The position numbers were made by a program, and so were the translations under genes. A DNA stretch of 64,000 bases. Source: Nocardioides seonyuensis (GTDB lineage Bacteria > Actinomycetota > Actinomycetes > Propionibacteriales > Nocardioidaceae). This document shows positions 57,782 to 64,000 of the stretch, piece by piece (position 1 is the stretch's first letter; each line of letters opens with the position of its first letter). Under the pieces are notes generated by a model. The model made no database searches. It had not been told where the DNA came from and worked only from the letters and a program-made list of their open reading frames with translations. The stretch covers positions 1,860,001-1,924,000 of the forward strand of contig NZ_CP038436.1 in the NCBI RefSeq assembly GCF_004683965.1. Direction: 5' to 3'.

Positions 57782-58764
57782 GCAGCAGCCAGAAGATCAC
57801 GCTGGCCAAGGGCCTCAACATGGGCCTGCGCAAGGCCATGGAGGACGACGACAAGGTCCTCCTCATGGGCGAGGACGTCGGCAAGCTCGGCGGTGTCTTC
57901 CGCATCACCGACGGCCTGCAGAAGGACTTCGGCGAGGACCGCGTCATCGACTCGCCGCTGGCCGAGTCGGGCATCGTCGGCACCGCGGTCGGGATGGCGC
58001 TGCGCGGCTACCGCCCAGTGGTGGAGATCCAGTTCGACGGCTTCGTCTACCCCGCCTACGACCAGATCGTGTGCCAGGTCGCCAAGTACACCTTCCGCTC
58101 GCAGGGCAAGGTGAAGATGCCGATCGTCATCCGCATCCCCTTCGGTGGTGGCATCGGCGCGGTGGAGCACCACTCCGAGTCGCCCGAGGCGCAGTTCGCC
58201 CACACGCCGGGCCTCAAGGTGGTCGCCTGCTCCAACCCGGTCGACGGCTACTGGATGATCCAGCAGGCCATCGCCCACGACGACCCGGTCATCTTCCTCG
58301 AGCCCAAGCGCCAGTACCACGCGGACAAGGCCGAGCTCGACGAGTCCGCCACGCCGGAGCCGCTGTTCACCTCGCGCGTGGTCCGCCCCGGCAGCGACGC
58401 GACCCTGCTGGCCTACGGGCCCACCGTCAAGACCGCCCTCAAGTGTGCCGAGGCGGCCGCCGAGGAGGGACGCCAGCTCGAGGTCATCGACCTGCGCACG
58501 CTCTCCCCGCTCGACATGGCTCCGGTGCTCGAGTCCGTACGCCGCACCGGCCGTTGCGTGGTCACGCACGAGGCCCACGTCAACCTCGGCATGGGAGCCG
58601 AGCTGGCCGCGCGGATCACCGAGGAGTGCTTCTACTCCCTCGAGGCCCCGGTGCTTCGGGTCGGCGCGTTCGACACCCCCTACCCGCCCTCGCGGATCGA
58701 GGAGGAGTACCTCCCCGACCTCGACCGTGTGCTCGACGCCGTCGACCGCACCTTCGCCTACTGA
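57778..58764 (+). CDS. bkdB: Branched-chain 2-oxoacid (or pyruvate) dehydrogenase E1 beta
   Basis: 328 aa. Typical E1 beta blocks are LLMGEDVGKLGGVFRITDGL, VIDSPLAESGIVGTAVGMAL, VEIQFDGFVYPAYDQIVCQ, GGIGAVEHHSESPEAQFAHTPGLKVV and VIFLEPKRQY. It supplies the second half of the thiamine site. It overlaps the alpha-subunit stop (ATGA), giving coupled, equimolar synthesis. The E2 gene follows 10 bp on. Confidence 0.93.
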   Translation: MSSSQKITLAKGLNMGLRKAMEDDDKVLLMGEDVGKLGGVFRITDGLQKDFGEDRVIDSPLAESGIVGTAVGMALRGYRPVVEIQFDGFVYPAYDQIVCQVAKYTFRSQGKVKMPIVIRIPFGGGIGAVEHHSESPEAQFAHTPGLKVVACSNPVDGYWMIQQAIAHDDPVIFLEPKRQYHADKAELDESATPEPLFTSRVVRPGSDATLLAYGPTVKTALKCAEAAAEEGRQLEVIDLRTLSPLDMAPVLESVRRTGRCVVTHEAHVNLGMGAELAARITEECFYSLEAPVLRVGAFDTPYPPSRIEEEYLPDLDRVLDAVDRTFAY

Positions 58765-58774
58765 GAGGAAGCGC

Positions 58775-60304
58775 ATGTCCGAGTTCCTCCTCCCCGACGT
58801 CGGCGAGGGCCTGACCGAGGCAGAGATCGTGGCCTGGAAGGTCAAGGTCGGCGACACCGTCGAGATCAACGACGTGATCGTCGAGATCGAGACCGCCAAG
58901 TCCCTGGTCGAGCTGCCCTCGCCCTTCGAGGGCACCGTCCAGGCACTGCTGGTCGACGAGGGCGAGACCGTGCCTGTCGGGACCCCGATCATCGCCATCG
59001 GTGACGCGTCGGAGGCGGCACCCGCTACTGCGGCGGCCGCCCCCCAGACCGAGTCCGACCCCTACCTGGGGATGGCGCAGAAGGCCGGTGGGGCGCAGGT
59101 CGACCCCAGCGAGATCGACCTGTCCAACCCGGCGGCGTCCGGCTCGATGGAGGGGGCCTCCCTCGTCGGCCGGATCAAGGCCGAGCGTGGCCCGATGCGT
59201 CGCGCCCGGCGCGGCTCGGCCTCGCCCAGCAGCGAGGCCGGCGCCCAGACCCAGCTGCAGGTGCAGGGTGCCTTCTCGCCCGGCGGTGCCCAGTCCGGCG
59301 AGGTCATGCCCGCCGACGAGCCTGCCGTCCCGGCTCGCGACGCACGACCGAAGGCGGCTGCGGCGCCCGCTGAGGCCCTGGTGCCGTCCGCCGCGCAGAG
59401 CGAGCAGGCCGACGTACGAGCCCTGGCGAAGCCGCCGGTGCGCAAGCTCGCCAAGGAGCTCGGGGTCGACCTGACCGCGCTGACCGGCTCCGGACCGTCG
59501 GGCTCGATCACCCGCGAGGACGTCCAGTCGGCCTCCGGTGGCGTCGGTCCGTCATCCGAAGGCGCAGCGATGGCTGTGGGTTCGCATGACGCAAGCGGGG
59601 GCGCGCGCGAGACCCGTGAGCCGATCAAGGGCGTGCGCAAGATGATGGCGCAGGCGATGAGCCAGTCGGCCTTCACCAGTCCCCACGTCACCGAGTGGGT
59701 CACGCTCGACGTCACCGCCACCATGCAGTTCGTCCAGCGCCTCAAGAAGAACCGCGACTTCAAGGACGTCAAGGTCAGCCCGCTGCTGGTGCTGGCGCGC
59801 GCGGTCATGCTCGCCATGAAGCGCACCCCGGAGATCAACTCCTACTGGGACGACGCCGCCCAGGAGGTCGTCCACAAGCACTACGTCAACCTTGGCATCG
59901 CGGCCGCCACGCCGCGCGGTCTCGTCGTACCCAACGTCAAGGACGCCGACAGCCTCTCGATGCTCGAGCTGGCGGGCGCCCTCAACGAGCTCACGGCCAC
60001 CGCACGCGAGGGCAGGACGCAGCCGGCCGAGATGGCAGGCGGCACGTTCACGATCACCAACGTCGGCGTGTTCGGGGTCGATGCAGGCACCCCCATCATC
60101 AACCCCGGAGAATCGGCGATCCTGTGCTTCGGCGCGATCAACAAGAGGCCCTGGGTGGACGAGGCCGGTGAGCTGTGCGTGCGCGACGTGACCACGCTGG
60201 CGCTGTCGTTCGACCACCGCCACATCGACGGCGAGAAGGGCTCGCGCTTCCTCGCCGACGTCGCCTCGATCCTCTCCGACCCGGCGAGCGCGCTCCTCTT
60301 CTGA
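58775..60304 (+). CDS. bkdC: Dihydrolipoamide acyltransferase E2 with palindromic repeat embedded in a linker
   Basis: 509 aa behind gagaggaagcgc. One lipoyl domain (residues 1-78) has the lipoylated Lys42 in ETAKSLVELP. A long Ala/Pro-rich linker follows, then the subunit-binding domain near 210-250 (KPPVRKLAKELGVDLTALTGSGPSGSITREDV). The catalytic core from about 287 ends with FDHRHIDGEKGSRF, His481 and Asp485 being the HxxxDG catalytic residues. A 46-bp palindromic repeat at 59548-59593 encodes part of the linker between binding domain and core (GPSSEGAAMAVGSHDAS). E3 is not encoded here. Confidence 0.9.
   Translation: MSEFLLPDVGEGLTEAEIVAWKVKVGDTVEINDVIVEIETAKSLVELPSPFEGTVQALLVDEGETVPVGTPIIAIGDASEAAPATAAAAPQTESDPYLGMAQKAGGAQVDPSEIDLSNPAASGSMEGASLVGRIKAERGPMRRARRGSASPSSEAGAQTQLQVQGAFSPGGAQSGEVMPADEPAVPARDARPKAAAAPAEALVPSAAQSEQADVRALAKPPVRKLAKELGVDLTALTGSGPSGSITREDVQSASGGVGPSSEGAAMAVGSHDASGGARETREPIKGVRKMMAQAMSQSAFTSPHVTEWVTLDVTATMQFVQRLKKNRDFKDVKVSPLLVLARAVMLAMKRTPEINSYWDDAAQEVVHKHYVNLGIAAATPRGLVVPNVKDADSLSMLELAGALNELTATAREGRTQPAEMAGGTFTITNVGVFGVDAGTPIINPGESAILCFGAINKRPWVDEAGELCVRDVTTLALSFDHRHIDGEKGSRFLADVASILSDPASALLF
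59548..59593. repeat. 46-bp palindromic repeat inside the E2 gene
   Basis: TCCGTCATCCGAAGG at one end and TTCGCATGACGCA at the other are near complements (CGTCATCCGAA against TTCGCATGACG, 10 of 11). Aligned without gaps to the inner 46 bp of the palindrome at 1875-1922, 34 positions match. It sits in frame in the flexible linker between the subunit-binding domain and the catalytic core. Confidence 0.6.
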
Positions 60305-60337
60305 CCGGCTGGCCGGGCATTCGCGTGCCCGGCCGGT
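60304..60337. terminator. Hairpin terminator of the dehydrogenase operon
   Basis: GGCCGGGCA (60311-60319) pairs fully with TGCCCGGCC (60326-60334) around a 6-base loop, with partial extension outward (ACCGGC against GGT). It begins at the E2 stop codon. Confidence 0.65.
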
Positions 60338-60434
60338 CGAGGGCGTCTCACCGCCACGGGGTCTGTCGCGCGGTCCATCCGGACCCGCAAGAATCGCCGT
60401 GGCGTGTGAGTACCCCTTCTCGGCAGGAGACCCC

Positions 60435-61457
60435 ATGACTGATCGCAGCTTCCGTACGACGATGCGCGGCTACGACCCGCTGCAGGTCGACCGAGCCCTC
60501 GCCGCGTGCGACGAGCGCGTGGCCGCCGTCGCCGCCCGGCTCGCCGAGGCGGAGGCCCAGGTGGTCACGCTGACCGAGCACGTCGGCGTGCTCGAGGGTG
60601 GAGCGCGGCAGTCGTGGGAGGAGGCCCGTCGGGCCAAGGAAGCGCTCGAGGCCTACGAGGCTGCCGAGCGCGAGCCGGCCACCTTCACCCACCTGGGAGA
60701 GCGGGTGGGCCAGATCCTGGCGCTGGCCGAGCGTGAGGCCGAGGAGATCCGCACCCGTGTCGTGGGCGAGGCCGACGAGATCCGCGCCGCGGCCGAGACC
60801 GACGCGGCCCACGTGCGCGCTGACGCCGACCTCTACGCCCAGGAGGTTCGCATCGTCGCCGAAGAAGAGGGCGCGAAGCTGATCAACGAGGCTCGCAAGG
60901 CAGCAGACGAGGAGCGTGACTCCGCCGCGCACGACGCCGCCGCGCTGCGCGGCGAGGCCGAGGCGATCGTGGAGGCGCAGCGTGCCAGTGCCGCCCAGGC
61001 CGCAGCAGACTTCGAGACCTCCCTGGCTGCGCGCCGCAAGAAGGCGACCGCCGAGATCAAGGCGCTGCAGAAGGCTGCCAAGCAGGAGCTCGACGCCATG
61101 ACCGCCCGCACGAGGGAGCTCGAGGAGTCCCTCCAGCGCACCCGTGCCGAGACCGACGAGCGGATCGAGCGGATGCTCTCGGAGGCCAAGCAGCGCGCGG
61201 AGGCCACCCTCGCCGACGCGCGCGCCACGGCCGACCGGGTGCGCGCCGAGTCCGAGCGCGAGCTCGCCGCCGCCAGCCAGCGGCGCGACAGCATCAACAG
61301 CCAGCTCGCCCACGTCCGCCAGATGCTCGCGACGGTGTCCGGCGGCGTCTCGGTCGAGGCGGCGGAGCTGGAGCCGGAGATCGCGGAGGTGGAGGAGCCG
61401 ACCGAGGTCGCCGCCACCTCCGACGCCACCTCCGAGCCTGCCCTGGCATCCACCTGA
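60435..61457 (+). CDS. DivIVA-domain coiled-coil protein
   Basis: 340 aa from ATG 60435 behind aggaga. The N-terminus SFRTTMRGYDPLQVDRALAACDERV is the DivIVA/GpsB-type membrane-associating motif (RGYDPLQVD). The rest is almost all coiled coil, broken near 90-105 (FTHLGERVGQILALAEREAEEI, a stretch common in actinobacterial Wag31/scaffold relatives). The acidic tail is disordered. It probably marks poles or membranes with strong curvature, or links envelope enzymes. A nested inverted repeat lies in its leader at 60352-60404. Confidence 0.82.
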   Translation: MTDRSFRTTMRGYDPLQVDRALAACDERVAAVAARLAEAEAQVVTLTEHVGVLEGGARQSWEEARRAKEALEAYEAAEREPATFTHLGERVGQILALAEREAEEIRTRVVGEADEIRAAAETDAAHVRADADLYAQEVRIVAEEEGAKLINEARKAADEERDSAAHDAAALRGEAEAIVEAQRASAAQAAADFETSLAARRKKATAEIKALQKAAKQELDAMTARTRELEESLQRTRAETDERIERMLSEAKQRAEATLADARATADRVRAESERELAAASQRRDSINSQLAHVRQMLATVSGGVSVEAAELEPEIAEVEEPTEVAATSDATSEPALAST

Positions 61458-61511
61458 ACCTGCCGACGTGCACGTCGTGGTGGTCGGAGGATTAGCCGGG
61501 CGGATCCCGGG

Positions 61512-61517
61512 TAGGAC
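61512..61517 (+). promoter_or_regulatory. -10 box of the kinase-like gene
   Basis: TAGGAC, 6 bases before the GTG at 61524. The last base is C instead of T; otherwise it fits the leaderless pattern. Confidence 0.33.
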
Positions 61518-61523
61518 CCGCGC

Positions 61524-62243
61524 GTGAGTGTCGCCCGTATCTCCGACACCCGGGAGCGTCCGCGGCGCCTCCGGGTCGCGGACCAGCCGATCCCCGGGGC
61601 CAACCTCGGCACCACCCTCGACCTGCAGGGCCCGCCGCCCATCGACCTGGCCCTCGACCTGGTCGACCAGGTCGCGCGCGGCCTCGCCGAGGAGCACGCG
61701 CGGTGGAGGGTGCACGGGGACGTGCGGCCGGCCAACGTGCACCTCTACGACAACGGCCGGGGGCTCTACGCCCGCCTGTCCGCTCCGACCCCGGGTCCCG
61801 GGACGTCGCTCGACGCCTGGCACTTCGCGGCCCCCGAGCTGCGGGCGGGGCACGCCCCGACGGCGGCGAGCGACGTCTACGCGCTGGGCTGCCTCCTCTG
61901 GGTGGTGCTGAGCGGACGCTCGCCCCACGAGGGCGGCACCATCCTGGGACCACGCGACTCCCTGCTGGTGGGGGACTCCCTCCAGGCGGCGTCGGTCAAC
62001 CACGTGCTGGCCTGCGCCCTGGCCGACGACCCGGCCAGGCGCTACCCGGCGGCCGGGGCCTTCAGCGACGACCTGCGGATCGCCAGGGGGCTCGCCGGAT
62101 CACCGGGGTCAATCGCCGTCGCGAGGCACCAGGTGGTGGTGCCGGTCCCCGGGATCCCCCGCCCCGTGTGGGCGGCCCTGTCGTTGCTGCTCACCGGGCT
62201 CGCGGTCCTCGGGTGGCTGATGCTGACCGGCCTGGGCAGCTGA
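61524..62243 (+). CDS. Degenerate protein-kinase-like protein with C-terminal membrane helix
   Basis: 239 aa, GTG start. Only the C-lobe of a Ser/Thr kinase is recognisable: WRVHGDVRPANVHLY stands in the place of the catalytic loop (HGD in place of HRD), and FAAPELRAGHAPTAASDVYALGCLLWVVLSG is the APE-to-helix-F region. There is no glycine-rich loop or N-lobe and no DFG (YARLSAP at that place), so catalysis is unlikely. The end PVWAALSLLLTGLAVLGWLMLTGL is a membrane helix. It may be a scaffold related to actinobacterial PknB-type pseudokinases. Its last 202 bp overlap the opposing hydrolase gene. Confidence 0.7.
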   Translation: MSVARISDTRERPRRLRVADQPIPGANLGTTLDLQGPPPIDLALDLVDQVARGLAEEHARWRVHGDVRPANVHLYDNGRGLYARLSAPTPGPGTSLDAWHFAAPELRAGHAPTAASDVYALGCLLWVVLSGRSPHEGGTILGPRDSLLVGDSLQAASVNHVLACALADDPARRYPAAGAFSDDLRIARGLAGSPGSIAVARHQVVVPVPGIPRPVWAALSLLLTGLAVLGWLMLTGLGS

Positions 62244-63109
62244 GGAGCCCCGGCCAGGAAGTCGCGGAGCAGGAGGTTGACCCGGACGGGGTCGCGTGCC
62301 TGCGGGAGGTGGCCGGCGCCCTCGATCACCACGTGCTCGCCACCGGTGAGCTCCGCGACCATGACGCCGCGCCCGGGGTGCTGGCACTGGTCGAGGGAGC
62401 CGGTGATGACCAACACCGGGCACCTGACGGCTCTGCAGGCCGCCGCGGCGGTGTCCGGATCCGCGCCGATGCCGCCGGGAGCGTCGTACTCGAGCTCCAT
62501 GGTCGAGGTGGCGACGCTCGCGGCCCACCCGACGCAGTCCTCGCGCTGCTTGGTGGAGTGCGGCTCGGGGAAGAGCTCGGCGAAGAAGAACTCCGCGAAG
62601 TCGTGCCAGTCCTCCCGCCAGTGGTGGCGGTTCTGCTTCTGCCAGCCGACGTAGGTCTCGCGGGGCAGGTCGAAGTCGTGGGCGACACGATGGGCCAGCG
62701 GCGGGGTGAGCCGCAGGCCGGGGTTGATCGCGCAGACGCCGAGCACCCGGTCCGGCGCCTCGGCCGCCATCAGCAGCGCGTGCCCGGCCCCGGTGCACAC
62801 CCCGGCCAGGACCGCCTCCTGCGCCCCGACGGCGTCGAGCACCGCCCACTGCTGGTCCAGTCGGACCCGCTCCCTCATGTCGTCCACCGTGCGGGGGGTG
62901 CCGCTGCGGCCGTTGCCGGGCGGGTCGCTGACCACGACCTGGTGCGAGCGGGCCAGGAACGGCACCTGCGCCTTCCAGGCCCGGCTCGAGACGATCGAGT
63001 CGGGCATCAGGAGGTGGATGGTCGGCTCGCCTGCGCCGAAGACCTCGTAGTGGATCGGGACGCCGTGCGGGTCGACGGATCCCGTCCGCGTGGGTTCGAG
63101 CGCGCGCAT
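62042..63109 (-). CDS. Alpha/beta hydrolase
   Basis: 355 aa from ATG 63109; a GTG at 63124 is also possible. The fold begins with IHYEVFGAGEPTIHLLMP, then VVVSDPPGNGRSGTP. The nucleophile elbow position reads LAGVCTGAGHALLMA, so Cys may replace Ser in a G-x-C/S-x-G arrangement. Acid and base regions are LVITGSLDQCQHPG and VIEGAGHLPQARDPVRVN. The domain ends near RDFLAG, yet no stop occurs until 62042, so the last 65 or so residues are antisense to the kinase-like gene and may not be functional. It starts 16 bp after the glycosyltransferase stop, probably in one operon. Confidence 0.8.
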   Translation of the reverse strand: MRALEPTRTGSVDPHGVPIHYEVFGAGEPTIHLLMPDSIVSSRAWKAQVPFLARSHQVVVSDPPGNGRSGTPRTVDDMRERVRLDQQWAVLDAVGAQEAVLAGVCTGAGHALLMAAEAPDRVLGVCAINPGLRLTPPLAHRVAHDFDLPRETYVGWQKQNRHHWREDWHDFAEFFFAELFPEPHSTKQREDCVGWAASVATSTMELEYDAPGGIGADPDTAAAACRAVRCPVLVITGSLDQCQHPGRGVMVAELTGGEHVVIEGAGHLPQARDPVRVNLLLRDFLAGAPQLPRPVSISHPRTASPVSSNDRAAHTGRGIPGTGTTTWCLATAIDPGDPASPLAIRRSSLKAPAAG

Positions 63110-63125
63110 CAGGTCTGACCCCACA

Positions 63126-64000
63126 TCACACGAGCGCCGCCAGCATCGACGCGGCCCTCGCGGCGCCGCCGGTCTCGACCTGGCGGTAGTGGACCTGCTC
63201 GCGCGCCGTCTTGGCGATCGCCTCGGCCAGGACGGCGGGGTCGCGCGCCTCGTCGTAGAGGAGGCACCTGCCGGCGGCGTAGTTCTCGAGCCGGTGCCGG
63301 ACGTGGAAGCTCTGCTCGAAGTGGTTCTGGAGCGGCACGTAGAGAAACGGGCGCCGGGCAGCGGTGAGCTCCATGCAGGTGGTGAGCCCGCCCTGCACGA
63401 CGGCGAGGTCGCAGGCCGCGAGGTGCCGGTAGAGGTCGGGCACGTAGCCACGGACCTTCGCTCCACGGCGCCGGGGGAGCGAGCCGGGGTCGATCCGCGG
63501 CCCGCACACCACCAGGAAGCGCAGCTCGGGCACGAGCCGACGAGCCAGGGGTACGGCGTCCAGCACGCGCCGCAGCAGCGTCTCGCCCACGCCGGATCCA
63601 CCGACGGTCACCAGGCAGACGAGGTCCTCCTCGCCGTAGCCGAGGCTCGCCCTCAGGCGCGCGGACTCCTCCTGGTCCGGCGGCGTGAACCCGGAGACGT
63701 AGCCGGAGAACTCGAAGTTGGCCTCGGTCCACTCGCGGATGCCGGGCAGGCCGGGGCCGAAGGACTCCTCGACCACGTCGTCGGGGTTGCCCACGAAGAT
63801 CGAACGGTCGCGCACCCGGCCGTAGCGCGCGCGCTGCTCGATCATCTCGGCGTTGTGGTCGGCGGTCAGGGCCCTCTCCGCGTCACCCCCGGACGGCATC
63901 GGCAGCCAGCCGACGAAGTCGGTCATCCAGGCGAACGCGAACCTCTTGAGCTCGGGGTTCTCGTGCAGGAAGTAGTCGACGTCCCATGCCTCGTCGGCGA
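63126..64000 (-). CDS. GT-B glycosyltransferase, C-terminal part (start outside window)
   Basis: The frame is open from the window end to the TGA at 63126-63128, giving 290 residues without a start. Visible parts are DYFLHENPELKRFAFAWMTDF, LVCLVTVGGSGVGETLLRRVLDAVPLA, RGYVPDLYRHLAACDLAVVQGGLTTCMELTAARRPFLYVPLQNHFEQ, a UDP-glycosyltransferase donor site of the GT1/GT28 type. It probably acts on a lipid or small-molecule acceptor. The hydrolase gene follows it 16 bp later. Confidence 0.85.
   Translation of the reverse strand, partial: ADEAWDVDYFLHENPELKRFAFAWMTDFVGWLPMPSGGDAERALTADHNAEMIEQRARYGRVRDRSIFVGNPDDVVEESFGPGLPGIREWTEANFEFSGYVSGFTPPDQEESARLRASLGYGEEDLVCLVTVGGSGVGETLLRRVLDAVPLARRLVPELRFLVVCGPRIDPGSLPRRRGAKVRGYVPDLYRHLAACDLAVVQGGLTTCMELTAARRPFLYVPLQNHFEQSFHVRHRLENYAAGRCLLYDEARDPAVLAEAIAKTAREQVHYRQVETGGAARAASMLAALV

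Overview
This is a high-G+C, gene-dense chromosome segment from an actinobacterium. The best guess is Nocardioides or a close relative in the Nocardioidaceae. The evidence is the frequent GTG/TTG starts, many ATGA/GTGA overlaps, many starts with a TAnnnT -10 box only 6-8 bases upstream (probable leaderless transcripts), a SARP-type regulator, a HelD-type helicase, an MprA/MprB-type two-component system and a SigK/RskA pair. The taxon is an inference; no rRNA, tRNA, phage or integrase gene was seen.

Layout. 1-7.8 kb holds small regulatory and metabolic genes: a cut FAD oxidoreductase divergent from an HxlR regulator, a YjbR-like protein, an AraC-VOC-cupin operon, an ECF sigma factor with a membrane partner, and a large SARP/NB-ARC regulator. 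7.8-12.6 kb holds a secreted protein and a SigK-like sigma factor with its RskA-like anti-sigma factor, next to a fasciclin lipoprotein and a membrane-anchored molybdopterin oxidoreductase. 12.75-16.9 kb is a five-gene export operon of lower G+C at its start: a small secreted protein, a lipoprotein, an adaptor with a peptidoglycan-binding domain, an ABC ATPase and a MacB/FtsX-like permease. 16.9-19.9 kb holds an enoyl-CoA hydratase and HelD.

19.9-39.0 kb is a surface-glycan region. It has two tandem paralogous multispan membrane proteins sharing a 140-bp identical block, a sugar epimerase, several glycosyltransferases, an acyltransferase, an FkbM methyltransferase and, on the opposite strand, four tightly coupled glycosyltransferase genes. 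A PhzE-like chorismate enzyme and a lipoprotein sulfatase sit inside this region. 39.1-47.7 kb holds pabA-pabB, the MprAB-like pair, a fructosamine kinase, a low-molecular-weight phosphatase, two small membrane proteins, a HisC-family aminotransferase and a glutathionyl-hydroquinone-reductase-like protein. 47.9-56.4 kb encodes two very large secreted proteins that share a C-terminal module and duplicated 3' hairpins. 56.6-60.3 kb is a branched-chain 2-oxoacid dehydrogenase operon. 60.4-64 kb holds a DivIVA-like coiled coil, a degenerate kinase with a membrane tail, a hydrolase and a cut glycosyltransferase.

The most unusual signal is a family of short repeat arrays with an exact 22-bp period and core GAGTCGGCGC. 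They occur at 8640-8761, at 10875-11029 and inside the pabB reading frame at 40041-40116. The two intergenic arrays begin 5-7 bp after a stop codon and consist of copies facing each other. A second dispersed palindrome lies at 1875-1922, and a diverged copy of the same length lies in frame inside the E2 gene at 59548-59593. The five-gene export operon, headed by an 18-bp perfect palindrome, is the best candidate for an undescribed functional system.
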